Program-made: the position numbers and the translations under genes | Notes under the pieces: model-generated | Told to the model about the DNA's origin: nothing | The model's input: the letters and a program-made list of their open reading frames with translations, nothing else | The model's database searches: none | In this document: in pieces, positions 7,207 through 14,470 of the stretch | Position numbering within the stretch: position 1 is the first letter of the stretch | How the letters are laid out: each line of letters starts with the position of its first letter | NCBI GenBank assembly: GCA_030606565.1 | Contig: JAUWGE010000014.1 | Coordinates: 1 to 38,169, forward strand | Direction of reading: 5' to 3' | Source: Candidatus Bipolaricaulota bacterium | Lineage (GTDB): Bacteria > Bipolaricaulota > Bipolaricaulia > UBA7950 > UBA9294 | DNA length: 38,169 nucleotides

Positions 7207-9276
7207 TCAAGAGGGCGCGTTATCGGTAACGATCACTGAGAAGTCCCCAATACGAAGGAACAAACCGGCAAGAGCGCTAAGGAATCCGAGACGATTTCGC
7301 TTGAGATCTTCCTCCTTAGCCATTACGAGCACGTCATCAAAATAGCGATCAATCGGCTCCTTTAGTGTAACTAGGCGCTCGATCGCCCCCGCGTAGTCTC
7401 CCGTCTTGAAAAAGCGCGTGAGTTGCCCCTCCACCTTCAAGTACTCTCTCCACAGAACCCGTTCGGCCTCTTGCGTAAACAGCTTCGGGTCAAATTGATC
7501 AGTCTCGACGGACTTGGTAATGTTACGCACCCGAGAAAACGCAATAACGAGTGACTGAAACGTCTCCCGCTTGCGCCAGGTAGTGAGCACCTGGGCGCGC
7601 CGGAGCAGGCGATAGAAGTTTCCCACCTCAGCTGCCGAGACGGCAGCGATCACATCGGCGGGGATATTGCAGTAATGCCTGAGAAATTGGCGGGCACGCT
7701 CGGTAAGGAACTTCACTACATTCGACATCTCCACCTTTTGCTCGATCGTCGTGTAGATCTCTTGCGAGACGTGGATGAGGTCAAGAAAGTCGAGGTCGAT
7801 CCCCTTCGTGGTCGCTAGGTGAATAAGGCCGTTCGCCTGGCGCTTGATCCCGTAGGGATCGCGTGAACCAGTCGGTTCCTCCCCCGCAAGGAGCGCCCCC
7901 ACTACCGTATCGAGCTTATCCGCCAAGCTGATGACAATACCTACATCACTTTGCGGCAGTTCACCGCCAGAGAATGAAGGAAGATAATGCTCGTGGATGG
8001 CCACGGCAACTGTGTCCGGTTCACCGTCGAGACGCGCATAGATCTTGCCTGCAACCCCCTGCAACTCGGGAAATGCTTTCACCAACTCGGTGACGAGATC
8101 CGCCTTGCACAGGAACGCAGCCCGATCGACATCGGCAGGGGTTCCTCTTCCTGTACGGATGGCAATCTCACCAGCCAGCGCACGGATCCGCTCCACCTTA
8201 TCCCATAGCGACCCGAGACGGACATCGTAGATCACCTTGCGTAACTCGCGCACTCGCTCAGCCAATGAACAACGCCGATCTTTGTCGAAGAAGAATTGCG
8301 AATCGCGCAGGCGTGCACGCACCACCCGCTCGAACCCAGCACGCACAATCCCTTTCTCATCACGAAGCCCGTCGCGGAACCCCATGAAGTAGGGCGAGGT
8401 CCCATCGGAAAGGATGAAGGGAACGAACTTTCCCTCCTCTCGCAGAGTTGCCTGTACCACCTCAACTGGAAGGTTGATGAACTCGGTGGAGACGTGACCG
8501 AGAACGGGGGTCGGATGTTCCCCGCCGTTGACGATCCGTCCAAGGAGCTCCCCGTCGATCAGATACTCCCCCTCGAGCTTTCTCGCCGCCTCCTTGAGAC
8601 TCCCGATAACCGCTTCTTCCCGCGTTTGCGGATCCACCGTAACCAAAGCCTCTTCCAGAGCTGTCTCATATGTCGTTGCGCTCTCAAGGGTGACCTCTTC
8701 CTGTTCGAGGAACCGATGTCCACGGGTGACGCGGGAGGCGCGAAGGGTCCCTAAGGTTACAGGGATAACCTCTTTCCCATACAGGCAAACGAGCCAACGA
8801 ATCGGCCGGAGGAAGGTGATGCCGGAGTTATCCCAGCGCATGCTTTTGCTCGGATGAAGCCGTTTGACCAGTGAAGGAAGGATCTCAGGAAGAAGATCTA
8901 CTGCCTTGCGGCCGGGGACGGTCTGTCGAGCAAACGCGTAGACCTTGTTCTCAACCTCTACCCGTTCAAGGGCCTCAACCGCTACTCCCTGAGTCTTGGC
9001 AAACCCGATCGCCGCTTGCGTTGGGCTCCCGTCAGGATTGAACGCGATCGCCGCTGGTGGGCCCTTTACCTCTTTCACTTGGTCCTCCTGGACTGAAGCG
9101 AGATCCCGTACGATAAGCACCAGCCGGCGCGGAGTATAATGAAGATCGACCCGCTTGTAGGCTAGGTGGGCAGCGGAAAATGCCCTCTTAGACTCTGCCT
9201 TCAACTCCGCCGCTAAGCGCGGCACCTCCAGCGCAGGCATTTCTTCGGTCCCGATCTCAAACAGCAGGTCAGGCAA
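7207..9276 (-). CDS. glyS: Glycyl-tRNA synthetase beta subunit
   Basis: 689 residues, the usual size for the tRNA-binding/HD-like beta subunit of the alpha2beta2 bacterial enzyme. The start LLFEIGTEEMPALEVPRL is highly characteristic, and conserved blocks LHPSKSMRW, FLRPIRWLV and GSRDPYGIKRQANG follow in the expected order. Translation starts at TTG 9276-9274, overlapping the end of glyQ by 8 bp, so the two subunits are translationally coupled. AATAGGAGAG precedes the TTG. Confidence 0.97.
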   Translation of the reverse strand: MPDLLFEIGTEEMPALEVPRLAAELKAESKRAFSAAHLAYKRVDLHYTPRRLVLIVRDLASVQEDQVKEVKGPPAAIAFNPDGSPTQAAIGFAKTQGVAVEALERVEVENKVYAFARQTVPGRKAVDLLPEILPSLVKRLHPSKSMRWDNSGITFLRPIRWLVCLYGKEVIPVTLGTLRASRVTRGHRFLEQEEVTLESATTYETALEEALVTVDPQTREEAVIGSLKEAARKLEGEYLIDGELLGRIVNGGEHPTPVLGHVSTEFINLPVEVVQATLREEGKFVPFILSDGTSPYFMGFRDGLRDEKGIVRAGFERVVRARLRDSQFFFDKDRRCSLAERVRELRKVIYDVRLGSLWDKVERIRALAGEIAIRTGRGTPADVDRAAFLCKADLVTELVKAFPELQGVAGKIYARLDGEPDTVAVAIHEHYLPSFSGGELPQSDVGIVISLADKLDTVVGALLAGEEPTGSRDPYGIKRQANGLIHLATTKGIDLDFLDLIHVSQEIYTTIEQKVEMSNVVKFLTERARQFLRHYCNIPADVIAAVSAAEVGNFYRLLRRAQVLTTWRKRETFQSLVIAFSRVRNITKSVETDQFDPKLFTQEAERVLWREYLKVEGQLTRFFKTGDYAGAIERLVTLKEPIDRYFDDVLVMAKEEDLKRNRLGFLSALAGLFLRIGDFSVIVTDNAPS

Positions 9277-10120
9277 CGTTCTCTCCTATTTCCAGATAGC
9301 CTTTAGCACACCCTTTAGCCAAGTCACGGATGCGCGCGATGAAGCTCTCCCGCTCGGTAACACTTATTACCCCACGCGCATCAAGGACGTTGAACAGGTG
9401 CGAGCACTTGAGCGCATAGTCGTAAGCGGGAAAGACTAGACCCACTGCTAGGCTGGCGCGGCACTCCTCCGCACAGAGACCGAACATCTCCTGGATCCGC
9501 TCCACATTCGCTGCCTCAAAGTTGTATATCGAGAATTGGCGCTCCTTCTCCCACCACAGCGTTTTGTAGGTAACCTCGTCATTCCATTGAAGACCGTAGG
9601 TACTTTCCTTCCCTTGGAGAAGAAGGGCGATTCGCTCCAAGCCATAAGTCAACTCGACTGAAACCGGATCAAGAGTGACGCCTCCCATCTGTTGGAAGTA
9701 GGTAAACTGGGTGATCTCCATCTCATCAACCAAGACCTGCCAACCGGCCCCCCATGCACCTAGCGTCGGCGACTCCCAATCGTCTTCAGCAAACTTCACG
9801 TCGTGCTCGGCTAATTTCAGCCCCAATTCCTCCAGGCTTGTCAGATAGATCTCCTGAATCCCCGCTGGTGGCGGCTTAAGGACTGTCTGATACTGATGGT
9901 GTAATCGTAGTCTAATCGGGTTCTCCCCATAACGGCCGTCAGTCGGTCGCCGACTTGGTTCCACATATCCAACTCGCCATGGACTTGGTCCCAACGCTCC
10001 AAAGAAGGTCGCTGGATTGAACGTCCCCGCACCGGTCTCTACATCGTATGGGTGAAGGATCAGGCACCCCTGGTGTCGCCAAAAGTTATGTAACTGGAGG
10101 ATGATCTCCTGAACGTTCAT
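9269..10120 (-). CDS. glyQ: Glycyl-tRNA synthetase alpha subunit
   Basis: The 283-residue catalytic class II subunit. It has IILQLHNFWRHQGCLI, the run ending PTDGRYGENPIRLRLHHQYQ and WGAGWQVLVDEMEITQFTYF, all near-invariant in GlyQ. A longer frame to 10192 exists, but the ATG at 10120-10118, with AAGGA six nt before it, gives the standard start MNVQEIILQL. The start follows the rplT stop (10124-10122) by one base, so glyQS is directly tied to the infC-rpmI-rplT unit; pheST would be the more usual downstream neighbour. Confidence 0.97.
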   Translation of the reverse strand: MNVQEIILQLHNFWRHQGCLILHPYDVETGAGTFNPATFFGALGPSPWRVGYVEPSRRPTDGRYGENPIRLRLHHQYQTVLKPPPAGIQEIYLTSLEELGLKLAEHDVKFAEDDWESPTLGAWGAGWQVLVDEMEITQFTYFQQMGGVTLDPVSVELTYGLERIALLLQGKESTYGLQWNDEVTYKTLWWEKERQFSIYNFEAANVERIQEMFGLCAEECRASLAVGLVFPAYDYALKCSHLFNVLDARGVISVTERESFIARIRDLAKGCAKGYLEIGENVA

Positions 10121-10121
10121 C

Positions 10122-10484
10122 CTATTCCTTAGCCGCCCCCTCTTTAGCCGTTCCAGCAAGGACGGCGAATGTCTCCGCATCATGCACTGCAATTTCTGCT
10201 AGGATTTTGCGATTCAGACCCACTCCCTGGCGCTCAAGGCTGCCAATGAACTTCGAGTAGGACATTCCATTAAGCTTTGCTGCAGCGCTGATCCGTGTGA
10301 TCCACAGCCGACGAAAGTCACGCTTGCGCCGGCGACGATCGATGTAGCTATTGCGTAGGGCTTTCATCACCGCCTGCTTGGCGATTCGGTGCGAAGTCCC
10401 TCGCTTTCCTTTGAACCCTTTTGCGAGAGCCATGATCTTCTTGCGGCTCTCCTTACGCTTACTTCCTCCACGTACTCGTGGCAT
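10122..10484 (-). CDS. rplT: 50S ribosomal protein L20
   Basis: 120 residues, slightly longer than the typical 115-118. It starts MPRVRGGSKRKESRKKIMAL, and the basic extension leads to the globular part YSKFIGSLERQGVGLNRKIL. L20 binds 23S rRNA early in assembly and is a known translational autoregulator of the rpmI-rplT unit in some bacteria. A strong GGAGGAGAGG site precedes the ATG. The Ala/Lys/Glu-rich tail (KEGAAKE) overlaps the glyQ ribosome-binding site. Confidence 0.98.
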   Translation of the reverse strand: MPRVRGGSKRKESRKKIMALAKGFKGKRGTSHRIAKQAVMKALRNSYIDRRRRKRDFRRLWITRISAAAKLNGMSYSKFIGSLERQGVGLNRKILAEIAVHDAETFAVLAGTAKEGAAKE

Positions 10485-10508
10485 CTTCCTCTCCTCCTAC
10501 CGCCTGAC

Positions 10509-10703
10509 CTAGTCTCCGATCATTTTTTTGATCATCTTTGCCTGTCCGCCAGTAAGCTCCTTCCCTTGCCGCGCTTGGCGCTTAGCCTTCGGCCTCTTCT
10601 TGATGTTTTTATGGAAGTAGTTGGACATGTGGTGGAAGAGCTTACCGCTCTTCGACCGTTTGAACCGCTTGCTTGCCCCCCGGTGCGTTTTCTGCTTAGG
10701 CAT
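10509..10703 (-). CDS. rpmI: 50S ribosomal protein L35
   Basis: 64 residues, starting MPKQKTHRGASKRFKRSKSG, standard for L35. It lies between infC and rplT in the universally conserved order, 15 bp after infC and 24 bp before rplT. GGAGGAGG lies before the ATG. Confidence 0.98.
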   Translation of the reverse strand: MPKQKTHRGASKRFKRSKSGKLFHHMSNYFHKNIKKRPKAKRQARQGKELTGGQAKMIKKMIGD

Positions 10704-10718
10704 TCCACCTCCTCCTGT

Positions 10719-11228
10719 TCATCGTTGCTGAGTCGGAACCAATAGCATCTGCAGTACCTTCCCTTTTGCCTTTGGCTGCTCTTCCACCCTGGCAATGTCA
10801 CTCACCTGCTCGGCGACCCTCGCTAATAGATCCCGGCCGCGAGAGGCATGCACGATCTCGCGGCCGCGGAAGAAGACGCTAATTCGAACCGTGTCTCCGC
10901 GACTCAAGAACTCGCGCACTCGCTTCATCTTCGTTTGGAAATCGTGCTCCCCAATCTTGATCGTGAATTTCATCTCCTTCAACCGAGAGCGGCGCTTCTG
11001 TTTACGCTCGCGTTTCTCCTGCTGATAGTGGTACTTCCCGTAGTTAACGATCTTGCAAACGACCGGCTGCACTTGGGAGGCTACCTCTACCAAGTCGAAA
11101 CCGCGCTCCTTCGCCAAAGCGATAGCTGCGTCGGTAGCCATCACCCCGAGGTTCTCTCCCCGCTCGTCGATCACCCGGATCTCAGTCTCACGGATCCGCT
11201 CGTTAACTCTTAATTTTCTTTTGACTAT
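10719..11228 (-). CDS. infC: Translation initiation factor IF-3, probable AUA start
   Basis: IF-3 blocks premature 50S joining and checks start-codon/initiator-tRNA pairing. The first conventional start codon (11174) would remove the conserved N-terminal strand RVNERIRETEIRVID. The frame is open upstream to ATA at 11228-11226, five nt after a perfect AGGAGG, giving (M)VKRKLRVNERIR and 169 residues, the family's usual length. No ATG, GTG or TTG exists in that interval. infC is known for rare starts (AUU in E. coli) that let IF-3 repress its own synthesis; AUA would serve the same logic. The ribosome-binding site overlaps the nadD stop. Confidence 0.95.
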   Translation of the reverse strand: MVKRKLRVNERIRETEIRVIDERGENLGVMATDAAIALAKERGFDLVEVASQVQPVVCKIVNYGKYHYQQEKRERKQKRRSRLKEMKFTIKIGEHDFQTKMKRVREFLSRGDTVRISVFFRGREIVHASRGRDLLARVAEQVSDIARVEEQPKAKGKVLQMLLVPTQQR

Positions 11229-11237
11229 AGTCGCCTC

Positions 11238-11873
11238 CTATCTTGTTTGACGTATTTCCGTCAACTGTATATCTCGATACAGATTGTGCTTTCCAATGTA
11301 GGTCGCAACCTGAGGTGGTACCCACTCCTCGAACACTTCTCCATGCTTCACCTGTCGGCGCACCCAAGTGGAGGATAGGTCGACCTCCTCCATATCGATA
11401 AAGTGAATCTCCGCAAGGGCGAACGGCGAAGCGGAAAAGGCTTCGCATGAAATCCCGTCTCGCGGTGCGAGAATAAAGGGGACGCTCGCCAGGAGAGCCT
11501 TCGGTTCCTTCCACGTCTCGATCTGCAACAATAGATCAGCCCCTACAATGAAACAGATCCCCTGTGGGTAGATCTCCCTCATGGCGCGGATTGTGTCGAT
11601 CGTATACGAGGGACCCTCACGGTCGATCTCGATCCGTGAGACCGAGAAGTTCCGATAAGGGGCGATTGCTCGCTTCACCATCTCGTAACGGTCCTCCTTA
11701 CTCACACCATTCTCAACTTCCTTATGAGGTGGGATCCCACTGGGGATAAACACTACCTCCCCCAGCGCAAACTGCTCAAGCGCCTTATCTGCCACAAGCA
11801 GGTGCGCATCATGCAGAGGATTGAATGTCCCCCCGAATAACCCTACCCTAGTTTTTAAGCTCAAGTTCCACAT
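11238..11873 (-). CDS. nadD: Nicotinate-nucleotide adenylyltransferase
   Basis: NadD adenylylates nicotinate mononucleotide in NAD synthesis. The nucleotidyltransferase HxGH-type region is seen as GLFGGTFNPLHDAHLL (T/HxxH form), followed by FIPSGIPPHKE and, near the C-terminus, the second motif DLSSTWVRRQV in place of the usual ISSTxIR. Length is 211 residues from ATG 11873, or 208 from TTG 11864-11862; the TTG has better spacing to AGGAG. The gene overlaps the obg 3' end by 26 bp. A neighbouring obg-nadD order is common in bacteria. Confidence 0.93.
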   Translation of the reverse strand: MWNLSLKTRVGLFGGTFNPLHDAHLLVADKALEQFALGEVVFIPSGIPPHKEVENGVSKEDRYEMVKRAIAPYRNFSVSRIEIDREGPSYTIDTIRAMREIYPQGICFIVGADLLLQIETWKEPKALLASVPFILAPRDGISCEAFSASPFALAEIHFIDMEEVDLSSTWVRRQVKHGEVFEEWVPPQVATYIGKHNLYRDIQLTEIRQTR

Positions 11874-13116
11874 CTCCTATGCGAAGAAGATCCCCACTAG
11901 CAAACCCCCGCCGATTGAGTTCTCGCAAGACTCCCATCTTCCTTAGCCGCTCGCTTAAGTATTCCCACGCATCGTGGCTGTCGAGGTTCAGCTTTTTCAC
12001 TAGTCTCTCCACCGCTTCCCCCTCGACGATGAACACGTCCCCATCCCGATCAACTCGGAACCCCTCCTCGCCGTGATAGCGGTAGACACGGCGTAAGGGG
12101 GCTGGTTCCTCTTCCTTCACAGTGGCGGCCTGCAAACTACGATAAACCTTCATAATCAACTCGCGTATCCCACGACGGTTTGCGACCGAGATTGGGAGGA
12201 TCTCCACTCCGTTGGCGGCGAAGCGCTTTCTTGATTTCTCTATCTCTTCGGACCCAAGTAGGTCAACCTTATTCCCGACAACAACCTGCGGCCGCTTCAT
12301 CAGCGCCTCACTGAACGCAGCCAGCTCCGCGTTGATGTGGTGGTAGTCTTCAAGTGCGTCCCGTCCTTCAAGCATGGCTAAATCGATCATGTGGACTAAC
12401 ACGCGCGTCCGCTCCACATGACGGAGAAAACGATCGCCTAATCCCCTACCAGCGTGTGCCCCTTCGATCAGGCCAGGAATATCAACAGCAACGAACTGGT
12501 ACTTACCATCAACATCAACTACCCCCAGGTTGGGAACGAGGGTAGTGAACGGGTAGTCCGCCACTTTAGCTCTCTTCGCGGAGATGCATGAGATGAGGCT
12601 CGACTTACCAACGTTGGGATAACCGATGATCCCGACGTCCGCAATGAGCTTCAGTTCCAGGCGAAGGGTCTTCTCCTCCCCTTTTAATCCGCGTTCGCAG
12701 ATTCGCGGCGCCTGCCGAACCGAGGTCGTGAAACTCCGATTCCCGCGACCACCTTCGCCCCCGTGCACGAGGATCACCTCGTCCCCCGGCGAGGAGAGAT
12801 CGACCAGAGTTTCCCCTCTGGTCACGTCTCGAACGAGCGTACCCACCGGAACCAGAATCAGCTTGTCCGCGCCCCGTGCTCCGCGCCGGGTGTTCTTCCC
12901 CCCATTTTTTCCGTCACCAGCGCGGAATTTCGGTTCATTGCGGAAGGCATACAAGGTAGATAGGCCTGATAAGGCCCGCATCACTACTGATCCACCGCTC
13001 CCTCCGTTTCCACCATCCGGCCCTCCCTGTGGGCTATGTCGATTGGAGATAAAACTGATTACACCGTCCCCCCCACGCCCTCCTTGGACGCGGATCGTCG
13101 CTTCATCAATGAACAT
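11848..13116 (-). CDS. obg: Obg-family GTPase (CgtA/ObgE)
   Basis: 422 residues in three domains. The glycine-rich Obg fold (about 1-158) includes DEATIRVQGGRGGDGVISF. The G domain has GYPNVGKSSL (G1), DIPGLIEGA (G3) and NKVDL (G4). The C-terminal OCT domain (about 345-422) contains YRYHGEEGFRVDRDGDVF. Obg acts in 50S subunit assembly and stress signalling, and not all family members keep an OCT domain. It lies directly after rpmA, the classical arrangement. The ribosome-binding site is weak (CAGG). Confidence 0.96.
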   Translation of the reverse strand: MFIDEATIRVQGGRGGDGVISFISNRHSPQGGPDGGNGGSGGSVVMRALSGLSTLYAFRNEPKFRAGDGKNGGKNTRRGARGADKLILVPVGTLVRDVTRGETLVDLSSPGDEVILVHGGEGGRGNRSFTTSVRQAPRICERGLKGEEKTLRLELKLIADVGIIGYPNVGKSSLISCISAKRAKVADYPFTTLVPNLGVVDVDGKYQFVAVDIPGLIEGAHAGRGLGDRFLRHVERTRVLVHMIDLAMLEGRDALEDYHHINAELAAFSEALMKRPQVVVGNKVDLLGSEEIEKSRKRFAANGVEILPISVANRRGIRELIMKVYRSLQAATVKEEEPAPLRRVYRYHGEEGFRVDRDGDVFIVEGEAVERLVKKLNLDSHDAWEYLSERLRKMGVLRELNRRGFASGDLLRIGDVELELKN

Positions 13117-13153
13117 AGAAAGAAAAACCTGAAGGGGTAAACATCGGGAGGGA

Positions 13154-13411
13154 TTAAGCCTCCTGCGTCGGCAGGACGCTCACGTACTTTTTCTTGCGAC
13201 CTTCGAATTGGACATAACCGGGGACGGTAGCATAAATCGTGTAATCCCGCCCCAAGCCAACGTTCTTTCCTAAACCGTACTTGGTGCCACGCTGGCGGAC
13301 AATGATCATCCCCGGGTTTACCCACTCTCCACCGAAACGCTTCACACCCAGACGTTTGCCTGAACTGTCGTGAACATTCGACGTTGAACCTGTACTCGTC
13401 TTGTGTGCCAT
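13154..13411 (-). CDS. rpmA: 50S ribosomal protein L27
   Basis: 85 residues starting [20 protein letters not shown], so the flexible N-terminal tail that reaches the peptidyl-transferase centre begins directly at Met-Ala, without the cleavable extension seen in Firmicutes. The sequence [11 protein letters not shown] replaces the more usual N.RDS..KRLG. [20 protein letters not shown] is present as [19 protein letters not shown] good AAGGAG ribosome-binding site precedes ATG. Confidence 0.97.
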   Translation of the reverse strand: MAHKTSTGSTSNVHDSSGKRLGVKRFGGEWVNPGMIIVRQRGTKYGLGKNVGLGRDYTIYATVPGYVQFEGRKKKYVSVLPTQEA

Positions 13412-13423
13412 TAATACTCCTTC

Positions 13424-13747
13424 TTACACCCGTATACTAACAGTGGCCTCGTGTACCACGAAGTCACCGGAATATTCCTTTGCCAACATCTTGAGACCAA
13501 TTACAAGGGTCTCCATAATCGCGTCGATCTCGCGGTTAAGATGAGGATCGCTCCGATCAACGACGAGGCGGAGCTCCTTTCCAACGGAAAAATCAGGGGC
13601 TACGTGTAGGTAGTCGGTCATCGAGGAGATCGTCGCCTGCAGGAAGTGGAGAGTACTCGTCGTAGCGATGCTTCCCTCTTCCATTCCCCTGCCGGTAAGA
13701 CCGAGGATACGGTTTTGTTCGTCACGCTGAATGATAATCTCTTCCAC
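13424..13747 (-). CDS. Prp (YsxB) homologue lacking catalytic residues
   Basis: 107 residues between rplU and rpmA, the invariant position of Prp, the cysteine protease that trims L27 in Firmicutes. The fold is recognisable: a beta strand with charged start (EEIIIQRDEQNRILGLT), a central helix, and a C-terminal helix AIMETLVIGLKMLAKEYS that matches the family. In active Prp the segment reads GHA....G.DIVCA with catalytic His and Cys. Here the same place reads GRGMEEGSIATTS, with Arg for His and Thr for Cys and a shorter loop. It is probably not a protease, consistent with an L27 that needs no trimming. It starts at GTG with GGGGAG upstream. Confidence 0.8.
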   Translation of the reverse strand: MEEIIIQRDEQNRILGLTGRGMEEGSIATTSTLHFLQATISSMTDYLHVAPDFSVGKELRLVVDRSDPHLNREIDAIMETLVIGLKMLAKEYSGDFVVHEATVSIRV

Positions 13748-13758
13748 GTCTACTCCCC

Positions 13759-14073
13759 TTAGGATTCGATCTTAGTGATGAGCGTCGTCATGTAGGGCTG
13801 ACGGTGCCCTTGCTTGCGCCGGTATCCTTTCTTGCTCTTGTACTTGTAGACAATGATCTTGTCCCCCGATCCCTCCTCTCGCACCTCTCCCTTCACTTTT
13901 ACATCATCGAGATAAGGAGCTCCCACTCGAACACCAGCCTCGTCGACAAGGAGTAAAACCCGTTCGAATTCAACTTCCTCTCCTACCCCAACGCCATCGA
14001 TTCGCTCGTGCTCGAATAACGTTCCCTTCTCGACTCGATACTGCTTGCCACCTGTTTCAATTACTGTATACAT
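13759..14073 (-). CDS. rplU: 50S ribosomal protein L21
   Basis: 104 residues from the ATG at 14073-14071, starting MYTVIETGGKQYRVEKG, the standard L21 N-terminus. An in-frame start 15 nt upstream only adds unlikely residues and would use the ribosome-binding site itself (GAGGTG). The C-terminus YKSKKGYRRKQGHRQPYM is family typical. First gene after a strong internal promoter. Confidence 0.97.
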   Translation of the reverse strand: MYTVIETGGKQYRVEKGTLFEHERIDGVGVGEEVEFERVLLLVDEAGVRVGAPYLDDVKVKGEVREEGSGDKIIVYKYKSKKGYRRKQGHRQPYMTTLITKIES

Positions 14074-14097
14074 TAAAAAGCACCTCAATCAAACCAA

Positions 14098-14126
14098 ATT
14101 TTAGCGATCCTTGTTCCTCTTTTCAA
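14098..14126 (-). promoter_or_regulatory. Promoter for rplU and downstream genes
   Basis: Minus strand: -35 TTGAAA (14126-14121), 17-bp spacer, -10 TAAAAT (14103-14098); both boxes match 5 of 6 consensus bases. The start is predicted near 14091, only about 18 nt before the rplU ATG, so there is no room for a structured leader. It begins right at the metG2 stop region. Confidence 0.65.
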
Positions 14127-14131
14127 CGGGC

Positions 14132-14470
14132 CTACCCGATTGGCGTGCCCGGCGGGACCTCCCGGTCGGGGATCAGGAGGGTAGTCTTTTTCCCCTTGGC
14201 TGCAAGGAGCATGCACTCTGAAGTGATTCCCTTGATCTTCGCCGGCTCGAGGTTAGCCAACACGACAACTTGGCGGCCGACGAGCTCCTCAGGAAGATAG
14301 GCCCGCTTTATCCCAGCAACGGTCGTTAGGACTTCATCACCCACCTCGATTGTCAACCGATAGAGTCTGTCCGCACCTGGGATTGCTGATGTCGATCGGA
14401 TCGTCCTTATGCGAAGGTCAAGTTTGCTAAACTCCTCAACAGTAATCGTCTCTCGCTTGATGTCCTTCAC
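14132..14470 (-). CDS. metG2: Methionyl-tRNA synthetase beta chain (tRNA-binding OB domain)
   Basis: 112 residues of EMAP-II/Trbp111-like OB fold: KLDLRIRTIRSTSAIPGADR, RLTIEVGDEVLTTVAGIKRAY, LVGRQVVVLANLEPAKIKG, SECMLLAA. This domain usually forms the C-terminus of bacterial MetRS, where it increases tRNA affinity and dimerises. Here it is a separate gene, beginning at a GTG immediately after the metG TAG (TAGGTG), as in split MetRS of some thermophiles. CsaA is an alternative name for similar stand-alone domains, but the context strongly favours the MetRS beta chain. Confidence 0.88.
   Translation of the reverse strand: MKDIKRETITVEEFSKLDLRIRTIRSTSAIPGADRLYRLTIEVGDEVLTTVAGIKRAYLPEELVGRQVVVLANLEPAKIKGITSECMLLAAKGKKTTLLIPDREVPPGTPIG

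Noticed and set aside
12626-13132. 168-codon ORF opposite obg and its leader
   Set aside because: Antisense shadow with Pro/Ser/Arg bias; obg is unambiguous.
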